Source: an uncultured Flavobacteriaceae bacterium
GTDB taxonomy: Bacteria; Bacteroidota; Bacteroidia; Flavobacteriales; Flavobacteriaceae
Assembly (NCBI GenBank): GCA_938020445.1
Contig: CALIIC010000199.1
Coordinates: forward strand, 1 to 37,547
DNA length: 37,547 bases
Reading direction: 5' to 3'
Shown piece by piece: positions 25,255-32,608 of the stretch (position 1 is its first letter; the number at the start of each line of letters is the position of its first letter). The notes under the pieces are model-generated. The model saw only the letters and a program-made list of their open reading frames with translations. It was not told the DNA's origin and made no database searches. A program made the translations under genes and the position numbers.

Positions 25255-26844
25255 ATGAAGAAACGCATCTTTTACACCTTTTCGCTACTATTTGTAGCAA
25301 CTGCCAGCCTGTTTGCCCAGTCTGCTGCTGGAGACGGGCCGCATGCCCAGCTCATTATTCGTGGAGTCATGCTCATCAACGGCAATGGAGCTCCGCCACA
25401 GGGGCCCATTGATATTGTGGTAGAAAACAACATCATAAAGGATATCAAAGTGGTGGGCTATCCGGGAGTAGCTATCAATGAGTCAAAAAGACCTAAATTA
25501 AAGCCGGGAGGCAAGGAGCTCGACTGCAATGGCATGTATTTGCTCCCCGGTTTTATTGACATGCATGGTCATATTGGGGGAACCGCCCAAGGTGCAGAAC
25601 CAGACTACGTATTTAAACTATGGATGGGTCATGGGATTACCACGGTACGTGAACCGAGTGGCCGTGGGGTAGATTTTACAATGGACCTAAAGCGTAAAAG
25701 TGCCAAGAACGAAATCGTAGCGCCCCGGATTTATGCGTATACCGGTTTCGGGCAAACCAGCAAGACCTTTAATCCGCTCAACGACATTCCCATCTCCACC
25801 CCGGAACAGGCACGTGCCTGGGTACGGGCCAATGCCAAAAAAGGGGCTGATGGAATCAAATTTTTCGGGGCCGAACCCGAAATTATGGCAGCGGCCTTGG
25901 ATGAGAATAAAAAATTGGGATTGGGATCGGCCTGTCACCATGCACAACTAAGCGTCGCCCGGTGGAATGTATTGCATTCGGCCCGAGCGGGACTCACAAG
26001 CATGGAACATTGGTATGGGCTTCCAGAGGCCTTATTCGACGACAAAACGGTACAGGACTATCCCTTGGATTACAACTACCAAAACGAGCAACATCGTTTT
26101 GAAAATGCCGGAAAACTGTGGGCACAGGCAGCAGCCCCCTATTCCGAGCATTGGGAAAATGTAATGACCGAATTATTGGAGTTGGATTTCACCCTCGATC
26201 CCACCTTCAATATTTATGAAGCAAGTAGAGACCTACAACGTGCCAGAAGAGCAGAATGGCACGAGGAGTATACCCTCCCTTCCCTTTGGGAGTTTTACCA
26301 ACCCTCAAAAATATCACATGGTAGTTATTGGCACGATTGGGGTACGGAGCAGGAAGTGGCGTGGAAAAAAAATTACCAATTATGGATGACCTTTATCAAT
26401 GAGTATAAGAACAGAGGAGGACGCGTCACTACGGGGTCTGACTCAGGTTTTATCTTTCAATTGTATGGTTTTGCCTATATCCGTGAATTGGAATTGCTTC
26501 GAGAAGCCGGTTTTCACCCCTTAGAAATTATCCGTTCTGCCACCTTGAACGGTGCCGAAGCATTGGGGGCCGATGATCGCATAGGAAGTGTTTCGATCGG
26601 TAAGTTGGCCGACTTCGTGGTAGTTGAAGAAAATCCGCTTAAAAATCTAAAGGTATTATATGGTACCGGAGCCGTGCGGCTCACCGAGGATAATGAGGTG
26701 GTACGCGCGGGTGGCGTTGCATACACCATTAAAGATGGTATTATATACGATGCGAAGGCCTTATTAGAAGAGGTAAAACAGCAGGTGAGCGATGCAAAAG
26801 CGGCCGCAGGCTATAAAATTCTACAACCCGGAATAAAGCAGTGA
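25255..26844 (+). CDS. Exported amidohydrolase-family protein
   Basis: A 529-aa protein from ATG 25255, chosen because it gives a clean signal peptide (MKKRIFYTFSLLFVATASLF, then AQ); the frame is open back to TTG 25219. The metal-dependent amidohydrolase barrel shows the HxH pair H104/H106 in DMHGH, K202 in GADGIKFF (carboxylated-lysine position or near it), H228/H229 and H252 as metal or substrate residues, and D396 in TGSDSGF. The family cleaves cyclic amides, dipeptides or related C-N bonds; the substrate is not readable. The last two codons, CAG TGA, are the first bases of a tandem array, so the stop codon belongs to the repeat. Repeat arrays lie on both sides. Confidence 0.88.
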   Translation: MKKRIFYTFSLLFVATASLFAQSAAGDGPHAQLIIRGVMLINGNGAPPQGPIDIVVENNIIKDIKVVGYPGVAINESKRPKLKPGGKELDCNGMYLLPGFIDMHGHIGGTAQGAEPDYVFKLWMGHGITTVREPSGRGVDFTMDLKRKSAKNEIVAPRIYAYTGFGQTSKTFNPLNDIPISTPEQARAWVRANAKKGADGIKFFGAEPEIMAAALDENKKLGLGSACHHAQLSVARWNVLHSARAGLTSMEHWYGLPEALFDDKTVQDYPLDYNYQNEQHRFENAGKLWAQAAAPYSEHWENVMTELLELDFTLDPTFNIYEASRDLQRARRAEWHEEYTLPSLWEFYQPSKISHGSYWHDWGTEQEVAWKKNYQLWMTFINEYKNRGGRVTTGSDSGFIFQLYGFAYIRELELLREAGFHPLEIIRSATLNGAEALGADDRIGSVSIGKLADFVVVEENPLKNLKVLYGTGAVRLTEDNEVVRAGGVAYTIKDGIIYDAKALLEEVKQQVSDAKAAAGYKILQPGIKQ

Positions 26845-26922
26845 GCAGTGAGCAGTGAGCAGTGAGCAGTGAGCAGTGAGCAGTGAGCAGTGAGTAGTGA
26901 GTAGTGAGTAGTGAGTAGTGAG
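26839..26922 (+). repeat. Heptanucleotide tandem repeat: eight CAGTGAG then four TAGTGAG
   Basis: Twelve head-to-tail 7-bp units over 84 bp. The first eight are CAGTGAG (26839-26894); the last four carry one C-to-T change (26895-26922). The block change suggests that one variant unit was copied in series. The array begins within the end of the amidohydrolase gene and provides its TGA stop. Confidence 0.98.
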
Positions 26923-26965
26923 TAAATTAAAAAAAGTAAGCTATTACCGTACTCCTAAAAAAATA

Positions 26966-26995
26966 ACCCCGCTACTATTTCAGAGCGGGGTTTTG
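26966..26995. terminator. Bidirectional terminator between convergent genes
   Basis: ACCCCGCT (26966-26973) pairs with AGCGGGGT (26984-26991), with a 10-nt loop, T run downstream and A run upstream. It can serve the amidohydrolase gene (plus) and the small gene ending at 27000 (minus). Confidence 0.9.
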
Positions 26996-26999
26996 TATG

Positions 27000-27122
27000 T
27001 CATTGACGGTGTTTTTTATTGGCTTCAACTTTAATCGGTTGCAGCACACCTTTTGTTTTTGGAAAAACCGTAATGTAGGTAACGGCAAGAGCAATCGGTA
27101 ATAAAAGAACAAATAGTATCAT
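27000..27122 (-). CDS. Small hydrophobic membrane protein (40 aa)
   Basis: ATG 27122 to TGA 27000-27002 on the minus strand gives 40 residues. One membrane helix (MILFVLLLPIALAVTYITVF) is followed by a basic tail ending KKHRQ. Support for a real gene comes from a perfect -7 box (TACATTTG, 27148-27141) at 18 nt upstream, a terminator just past the stop, and placement directly behind another small minus-strand gene. Function unknown. Confidence 0.5.
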   Translation of the reverse strand: MILFVLLLPIALAVTYITVFPKTKGVLQPIKVEANKKHRQ

Positions 27123-27140
27123 GGGGATGTAATTAAGGTT

Positions 27141-27148
27141 CAAATGTA
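27141..27148 (-). promoter_or_regulatory. -7 promoter element for the 40-aa gene
   Basis: TACATTTG on the minus strand is a perfect TAnnTTTG match 18 nt before the ATG at 27122. No TTG is seen at the expected -33 distance; a T-rich stretch is there instead. Confidence 0.4.
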
Positions 27149-27164
27149 TGATTGAGAAAAACGT

Positions 27165-27416
27165 TTAGGCCATTTTAGCCCTGCTACGCTTGGTCGTAAA
27201 TGAAAGTGCTTTCAAAACTCTTGAATTTTCGCGTCTGTACAGTCGGGCTATGCTTGTTTCGCCAGTCGCAACTTCTTCAACACTCGTAAGAGTGTAAGCG
27301 CCAGTATCCAAAACAATACCCATTTTAATAGTGTCAACTTTACCATTTGAAGCGGTGTTTGCAAGAGCAAAAGCTCCGAAGGTTACAATAAAAATCAAGG
27401 TTAAAACAGCTTTCAT
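27165..27416 (-). CDS. Small exported flavobacterial protein of unknown function
   Basis: An 83-aa protein from ATG 27416; ATG 27425 is three codons upstream and also possible. A signal peptide (MKAVLTLIFIVTFGAFALA) is followed by a short mature part with KVDTIKMGIVLDTGAY and the motif EEVATGETSIARLYRRENSR, and it ends in a basic TKRSRAKMA. I recall similar short secreted proteins in many Flavobacteriaceae, with ETSIARLY the most constant part, but none with a known role. A -7-like TATCTTTA lies at 27443-27436, close before the start. Confidence 0.75.
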   Translation of the reverse strand: MKAVLTLIFIVTFGAFALANTASNGKVDTIKMGIVLDTGAYTLTSVEEVATGETSIARLYRRENSRVLKALSFTTKRSRAKMA

Positions 27417-27435
27417 AACGAACATTTGGGTTATA

Positions 27436-27443
27436 TAAAGATA
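27436..27443 (-). promoter_or_regulatory. -7 promoter element for the small exported protein gene
   Basis: TATCTTTA on the minus strand, one base from TAnnTTTG, lies 10-20 nt before the candidate starts at 27425 and 27416. Confidence 0.4.
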
Positions 27444-27829
27444 ACCGCAGCCCCTAGCTTTCAGTGGTATAGAATCGTCGAACGACCTTTTTTTTCGGTG
27501 CTTAACGAAAGTTCGGACAAAGTGCTGAAAACCTTCGATAAGCGGAAATGCCCTCGAAAACCATTGGCCGACAAGAAGGTGTTTTTTATCGGATGTTTTT
27601 AGAAAATGTAGTTGAATTCGTAAGGTAGCACAGGATAAAATTCCTTAAAATCCCTCTGTATGCTGAACGATCCCCACAGTGGTGCACGAACTGTGTTAGG
27701 GATGCATCTTCTGGTACGGCAAATAGCTTACACAATAGAAATGCAGTCCCCTTTTTCAAACCTAATCACACCAACACTCAATAATCCGAAGGAAAAGCAC
27801 GTTATAGGAAACAACCTAAAAACAACTCA
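27444..27829. other. Divergent intergenic region without a recognised gene
   Basis: About 390 nt between the small exported protein gene (minus) and the membrane protein gene (plus). It holds a short palindrome, CACAGT (27675-27680) with ACTGTG (27690-27695), and a run of eight or more T at about 27489. No full TAnnTTTG promoter was found for the plus strand. A 73-codon frame from 27660 overlaps the next gene and has no supporting features. Confidence 0.5.
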
Positions 27830-28705
27830 ATGGAAACCTATTACCAACCCTCAGGAAAATTTAATCCGCTTTCAATATTAATTTTTGCTGGGCTTTGCCT
27901 CACGGCATTTCCCCTCTTAGGACTCATTTATGCCTATGCTATTTGGTACATCCCGTTTATTTACATCAACTTTTTGATAGCGGCCGGTTTTGGTTTCTTA
28001 ATCGGATTACTGATCAATTTTCTGGTCGTGCGAAAAGGGAAAGTGCGAAATACTGCTTTGGCCATCACATTTGGAATACTGGGAGGTCTGGTAGGCCTCT
28101 ATTTTCATTGGGCCGTATGGGTGGATCTTGTCATTAATGCAGGTGAAAGTTATGGTACTTCCAGAATCGGAATTACCTCGAGCAATATAAAAGTATTGGA
28201 AGTATTTAGCTTGGCCGCAGATCCCGGTGCCTTGTTTGCGCTTATCGGAGAAATAAATGAATTTGGCACATGGGGCATTCGTTCGGCAACGGTCAGTGGT
28301 ACCTTCCTAACCATTATTTGGATTGTAGAGGTACTCATCGTAACTGTGGTTTCAACCCTTGTACCCATGGGCGGGGCAGCTGCACCTTTTTGTGAGGTCA
28401 GCAATACCTGGTTTGAAGAAAAAGAGTTGCCACCATTGAGCCTCGTTGAAAATACGCAGCAAATGATCAAAGATATCAGCGCTAAAAGTGAAACCACCTT
28501 TGATCATTTGACAAAGGTTTCCGACCTCGAAAAAGACCATAGTGTCTTTACCCTGTATACCGCTGGCAAGGACGAAAACTATCTAAGCATCGAAAACAAA
28601 AAAGCCGAGGTCAACAAAAAAGGGGAGACTGAATTAAATGGCGATGAATTTGTGACCTACATCCTTATAAACAACATTTTAAAAGAGAAGCTGCTTTTGA
28701 GGTAA
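27830..28705 (+). CDS. Multi-pass membrane protein of unknown function
   Basis: A 291-aa protein with four clear membrane segments: two at about 14-66 (ILIFAGLCLTAFPLLGLIYA, then YINFLIAAGFGFLIGLLINF), one at about 76-100, and one at about 158-182 (FLTIIWIVEVLIVTVVSTLV). The loop between the third and fourth contains a charged and aromatic region. The last 95 residues are soluble and include CEVSNTWFEEKELPP, perhaps a small metal- or peptide-binding region. I recognise no family. A terminator follows its stop, so it seems to be a single-gene unit. Confidence 0.7.
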   Translation: METYYQPSGKFNPLSILIFAGLCLTAFPLLGLIYAYAIWYIPFIYINFLIAAGFGFLIGLLINFLVVRKGKVRNTALAITFGILGGLVGLYFHWAVWVDLVINAGESYGTSRIGITSSNIKVLEVFSLAADPGALFALIGEINEFGTWGIRSATVSGTFLTIIWIVEVLIVTVVSTLVPMGGAAAPFCEVSNTWFEEKELPPLSLVENTQQMIKDISAKSETTFDHLTKVSDLEKDHSVFTLYTAGKDENYLSIENKKAEVNKKGETELNGDEFVTYILINNILKEKLLLR

Positions 28706-28736
28706 CACCATAAACCCCATAGAAAATTAGATTTTT

Positions 28737-28772
28737 GGCCCAGATGCTTAGGATGCGTCCAGGCCTTTTTTA
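28737..28772 (+). terminator. Terminator after the unknown membrane protein gene
   Basis: GGCC (28737-28740) pairs with GGCC (28762-28765), and inside it GATGC pairs with GCGTC, separated by a CA/CA internal loop. A run of six or more T follows. Confidence 0.6.
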
Positions 28773-28773
28773 T

Positions 28774-28902
28774 ATGTCTACTATTTTTCTGCAAAACCGA
28801 ATTCGGTGGCTACTCCCATTAATTCTTTTAATTCTTTCTTTTATTTGGTACGAATGTAACAAAGCGGTATACCAGTCGTCTGGTCTTCATACAGTATTCT
28901 AA
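28774..28902 (+). CDS. Possible 42-aa membrane peptide (doubtful)
   Basis: ATG 28774 to TAA 28900-28902 encodes 42 residues with one hydrophobic helix (WLLPLILLILSFIWYE). The ATG abuts the T run of the preceding terminator, leaving no room for a normal promoter, so it may be chance coding in the leader of the S41 peptidase gene, whose ATG lies 7 nt after this stop. Confidence 0.2.
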   Translation: MSTIFLQNRIRWLLPLILLILSFIWYECNKAVYQSSGLHTVF

Positions 28903-28908
28903 AACCTG

Positions 28909-30306
28909 ATGAAAAAACACAACATCGTTCTGGCATTTCTTGTACCATTCATCAATTTGTACATTGGGCATGCACAAGAACAATTTAGTAGGGAAGCAGT
29001 TCTTGAAGATCTTGCCTTTTTAAAGTCTTCCTTAGAACAAACTCATTATAATTTATATGCCTTCACACCCAAGAAGGCATTCTTGGAAAATGCCGAACAG
29101 GTAAAAAATGAAATCACTGAGGATTCGGTATCGCTGCTAAAGGTTCAATCGCTTTTTCAGAAGGTAATTTCAAAAGCGAATACCGGGCATGCGGAAATAG
29201 ACTTTCCGATTCAGCCCTATATTGAATACGCACAAAAAGGCGGTACGCTATTCCCTTTAGAAATTGCATTGGAAGATGGAAAAGCCTTCATTCGCAAAAA
29301 CTTTTCTGGTAATGAAAAGCTAAAAATAGGAATGCAATTACTTCAAGTGAATGGTGAAGACGTAAATTCGATACTACAAAAACTGTATCCGCAACTCTCC
29401 GCGGAACGTACCTACTTTAAAAATGCAAAACTGGAATTCTGGTCGTTTCCCCGCTTGTTTTGGCAGGTATTTGGAGAAAAAGAAACGTTTACGATTCAAG
29501 TAAAGAACAACGATACACGTAGCAATTTTGAGTTAAAAAGCATAACAGTGGGCGAATATGAAACAGTGCGCAGGGGAGAAATACTAGATCCCAAGCGCTA
29601 TTTTAAATATATGAATGACATTGCATACTTGCACCCTGGTAGTTTCGGTGCCATTGAAAACAGCGATGAAAAAGCCTATAGAACTTTTATCGATTCGGTC
29701 TTTACGGACTTAAAGTCCAAAAAGGCCCGAACACTTCTTATAGACCTAAGGAACCACCCTGGTGGCGATAACTCCTTTAGCGATTACTTGATATCATATT
29801 TTGCTCCCAAACCCTTTAAATGGCATTCCAAATTTCTATTGAAATCCAGTGCGATCTTAAAGGAACAAACAAGAAAAAACAATGATACCACTGATGCCTA
29901 TTTCAGGACGATTCTAAGCAAGAAAGATGGGGAAGTTTTTGAATACTCTTATGAGCCTGTTTCTCCTGTTAAAAAGGAAAAAAGATTTACAGGGAAGGTC
30001 GCTGTATTGGTCAATAGGCAAACCCATTCCATGGCCGCTGTCATTGCAGCACAACTACAAGATGATGGTTTTGCTACCATCGTCGGGGAAGAAACGGGAG
30101 ATGTGCCCACACTTTACGCCTCGCAGTTCTCCTATACACTGCCCAACACGGGAATTACCGTAAAAGTACCTAAAGGGTATATGATTCGACCCAACGGAAA
30201 GGAAGACGTACAAGGTGTTGTTCCCAATATTGTCATTAAAGACCATTTACTAGATGAAGACGACGAAATCTTAAACGGCTTTCTCAAGATGCTCAAAATG
30301 AACTAA
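28909..30306 (+). CDS. Exported S41-family (C-terminal-processing-like) serine peptidase
   Basis: A 465-aa protein with an N-terminal signal peptide (MKKHNIVLAFLVPFINLYIG, then HA). A helical region (about 25-100) is followed by a PDZ-like region (about 112-205) with LKIGMQLLQVNGEDV. The S41 catalytic core starts near 235. LLIDLRNHPGGD (276-287) is the family motif, and the nucleophile is S374 in RQTHSMAAVIAA. The usual partner lysine is not clear: the following stretch, QLQDDGFATIVGEETG, has none at the expected spacing, as in tricorn-type and many Bacteroidota S41 proteins. Probably periplasmic or outer-membrane, acting on peptides or unfolded proteins. Confidence 0.88.
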   Translation: MKKHNIVLAFLVPFINLYIGHAQEQFSREAVLEDLAFLKSSLEQTHYNLYAFTPKKAFLENAEQVKNEITEDSVSLLKVQSLFQKVISKANTGHAEIDFPIQPYIEYAQKGGTLFPLEIALEDGKAFIRKNFSGNEKLKIGMQLLQVNGEDVNSILQKLYPQLSAERTYFKNAKLEFWSFPRLFWQVFGEKETFTIQVKNNDTRSNFELKSITVGEYETVRRGEILDPKRYFKYMNDIAYLHPGSFGAIENSDEKAYRTFIDSVFTDLKSKKARTLLIDLRNHPGGDNSFSDYLISYFAPKPFKWHSKFLLKSSAILKEQTRKNNDTTDAYFRTILSKKDGEVFEYSYEPVSPVKKEKRFTGKVAVLVNRQTHSMAAVIAAQLQDDGFATIVGEETGDVPTLYASQFSYTLPNTGITVKVPKGYMIRPNGKEDVQGVVPNIVIKDHLLDEDDEILNGFLKMLKMN

Positions 30307-30376
30307 TCGATACTTTTACCTTTTGGAGGGGTTGATAGGAAGACTATTTACATCTTAAATCAATATCTTTACCTAC

Positions 30377-31510
30377 ATGACCTTCCTTGAAAACCCGGTA
30401 TATGTCTTAGGGGTACTTTGCCTCATGGTGGTGCTCTCCATATATGCCGCCAAAACAAAAGTAGGTAGTAAAGTAGGCGCGGCTTTGCTGGTAATTTTAT
30501 TCACGGCCTTGTTGGCCAACCTAAAATTCATTCCGTCTGCCTCCAATAGTATTGCGCTGTACGACGGCGTTTTCACCTACCTCGCTCCGCTGTCTATCTT
30601 TTATTTACTGTTGGGGGTCAACCTACAATCGATCAAAAAAGCAGGGGCACCGATGATCATTCTGTTCCTGCTCGGTTCTCTTGCCACTGTATTCGGTATT
30701 TTGATCTCATGGTTTCTTTTAACGCCCCAAACCGTATTGGGAGATGATGCGGCCATAATTGCCGGCATGTTGACGGGCACCTATACCGGCGGCAGTGTGA
30801 ACTTTAATGCTATTGCACTGGAGTATGGTTTTCAGGAAAAAGGGATTCTGTATGCGGGTACCATTGCCGTAGACAATGTGGTTACCACCCTATGGATCAT
30901 TGTAACGCTTGCCATCCCCGCGGTGCTTAGAACATTTTGGAAAGATAAAAAAGTACAGGCCGTTAAAATTAAATCTGAAACGAATGAAAACGACGCACTG
31001 GACCTGCATTCGTTAATGTGGTTGGCCTTTTTGGGGATTGGTTGTTTTTTTCTTTCCGATCTTATAAAACAGCTGTTGCCAAAAGTTCCTTTTATTTTAA
31101 CCCTATCAACCCTTGGTATCCTATTGGCGCAGCTCCCTTTTGTTGCCAAACTAAAAGGAAGCCACTCGCTTGGGTTGTACCTTGTTTATCTGTTTTTAGC
31201 CGTTATCGGAGCTTATTGTGAACTAAGTGCGGTTATTGAATTGAAAGAAGTGGGGCTAACGCTACTGGGCTTTACCGCGTTCGCCGTTTTTTTACATGGT
31301 ATTTTCACCATTCTTCTAGGCAGCTTGGCGTATCGGGATTGGGAAATGATCTCTATCGTGAGTCAGGCCAATATTGGGGGCGGTACCACCGCCATCGCCT
31401 TGGCCGAGTCGTTTCATCGAAAAGAATTGGTGCTACCTGCCATATTGGTAGGCACATTAGGCAATGCCGTAGGGACCTATCTAGGTTTTTTAGTCGTAGG
31501 TATTTTATAA
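30377..31510 (+). CDS. DUF819-family integral membrane protein
   Basis: A 377-aa protein with about ten membrane segments, matching the DUF819 (YjcL-like) family. Family hallmarks include LLGVNLQSIKKAG after the third segment, AGMLTGTYTGGSVNFNAIAL in the middle, and a second half with SQANIGGGTTAIALAESF. The two glycine-rich re-entrant-like motifs (TGTYTGGSVNF and ANIGGGTTA) are placed symmetrically, suggesting an inverted-repeat transporter fold. The substrate is unknown; amino acids or organic acids are plausible by analogy with similar carriers. It follows the S41 peptidase gene by 70 nt and might take up peptidase products, but that is inference. Confidence 0.85.
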   Translation: MTFLENPVYVLGVLCLMVVLSIYAAKTKVGSKVGAALLVILFTALLANLKFIPSASNSIALYDGVFTYLAPLSIFYLLLGVNLQSIKKAGAPMIILFLLGSLATVFGILISWFLLTPQTVLGDDAAIIAGMLTGTYTGGSVNFNAIALEYGFQEKGILYAGTIAVDNVVTTLWIIVTLAIPAVLRTFWKDKKVQAVKIKSETNENDALDLHSLMWLAFLGIGCFFLSDLIKQLLPKVPFILTLSTLGILLAQLPFVAKLKGSHSLGLYLVYLFLAVIGAYCELSAVIELKEVGLTLLGFTAFAVFLHGIFTILLGSLAYRDWEMISIVSQANIGGGTTAIALAESFHRKELVLPAILVGTLGNAVGTYLGFLVVGIL

Positions 31511-31579
31511 ATTTTTCTTCCCGCTCCTATTTTAAAATACCGATTGAAACCAGGTATGGAGTCAGGCGCGGTGGTTGCA

Positions 31580-31663
31580 CAAATTCAAACACAAATGTCA
31601 AATTCAAATTAAAAAAGTAATTAGTATTCAGTAATTAGTACTAGTATAGTTCAAATTCAAACA
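31580..31663. repeat. Second copy of the dispersed repeat cluster
   Basis: A 23-nt block (31581-31603) identical to 25051-25073 is followed by AGTAATT AGTATTC AGTAATT AGTACT (31616-31642). The latter is the inverse of 25172-25198 with two differences in 27. CAAATTCAAACA occurs at 31580-31591 and again at 31652-31663. The same two blocks therefore occur together here and 6.5 kb away, one direct and one inverted. Confidence 0.75.
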
Positions 31664-31797
31664 GAAATTCCAATAAATCTCGTAGCCCTTATACCCGTAT
31701 ATAATAAGTTCGCTATATTGTTTGGTAAACGTAACATCTATTAAAGGGTGTTTAAAGAGACCCTGGTCTTTAGGAACACCAATAAGCTGATTAAACC

Positions 31798-32604
31798 ATG
31801 AAGCGACTGCTAAAAGTGCTGGGGCATCTGTTGCTCATCGCTTTACTAACTGTTGTAACCCAAATAGGCGGTATCCCCTATTTGGCCGCCTTATTAATTT
31901 GCAAAAGGAAAACAAAAACAAGCAGCATCACTCATATCGGTATCTTCGCACTGCTATATTTGTTCTGTACATTTTTAATCGTACCCGTTACAGCCCCGAT
32001 TTTAGGGCGCGAAAAAATTAAAGAGTCCAAAACGGTCGAAGCAAGATCGTTCTTTTATATACTCGCAAATCGCAACTATGTAAAACCGGAATTAAACAAC
32101 GTAATCACAAGTGTTTCTAAAAAACTGGATAACAAGCATCCGGGAATTAAGCTTCAATACCTGGACGCCAACTTCCCCTTCTTTGATAAATTTCCCTTAC
32201 TTCCTCATTTAAGCCACAACGATGGTAAAAAAATTGATATTTCACTTATCTATGAAAATAGTCAACAACAACTTTCAAACAAGAAAAAGTCCGTCAGTGG
32301 CTACGGCGTTTATGAGGGACCAAAATCAAATGAATACGATCAAATAACCGTCTGCAAGGAAAGAGGGAATTGGCAATATGATTTCCCCAAGTATTTGACG
32401 TTGGGAACCATCAACAAGGACCTTCAATTTTCTAAAGAAGGAACAGCTGATTTAATAAATGGTATCCTAACAGAAAGGAATGTAGGGAAAGTATTCATTG
32501 AACCTCATCTCAAGAATCGACTTGGTCTAACGAATCGAAAAGTCCGCTTTCATGGGTGTCAGGCCGTGCGGCATGACGATCATATCCATTTTCAGCTCAA
32601 GTAG
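31798..32604 (+). CDS. Membrane-anchored LAS-type metallopeptidase-like protein
   Basis: A 268-aa protein with two N-terminal membrane helices (about 8-34 and 46-68) and a soluble domain outside. The domain carries the zinc signature of the LAS superfamily (lysostaphin, D-Ala-D-Ala peptidase, Sonic hedgehog): H140-x6-D147 in SHNDGKKIDIS, and H262-x-H264 in the C-terminal DDHIHFQLK. H237 (EPHLK) may assist, as in MepA/M15 enzymes. A peptidoglycan cross-bridge or stem-peptide peptidase is the natural guess, but overall similarity to MepA or VanX is low. The stop is 4 nt from the stop of the convergent helicase gene. Repeat debris lies upstream. Confidence 0.7.
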   Translation: MKRLLKVLGHLLLIALLTVVTQIGGIPYLAALLICKRKTKTSSITHIGIFALLYLFCTFLIVPVTAPILGREKIKESKTVEARSFFYILANRNYVKPELNNVITSVSKKLDNKHPGIKLQYLDANFPFFDKFPLLPHLSHNDGKKIDISLIYENSQQQLSNKKKSVSGYGVYEGPKSNEYDQITVCKERGNWQYDFPKYLTLGTINKDLQFSKEGTADLINGILTERNVGKVFIEPHLKNRLGLTNRKVRFHGCQAVRHDDHIHFQLK

Positions 32605-32608
32605 GGCA

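Noticed and set aside
25255-26844. Naming the amidohydrolase (for example imidazolonepropionase, prolidase or dihydroorotase)
   Set aside because: General metal ligands are visible, but no residues specific to one substrate could be recognised.
27660-27881. 73-codon plus-strand frame before the unknown membrane protein gene
   Set aside because: It overlaps the membrane protein start by 52 nt in another frame, has no domain, helix or promoter, and its composition is unconvincing.
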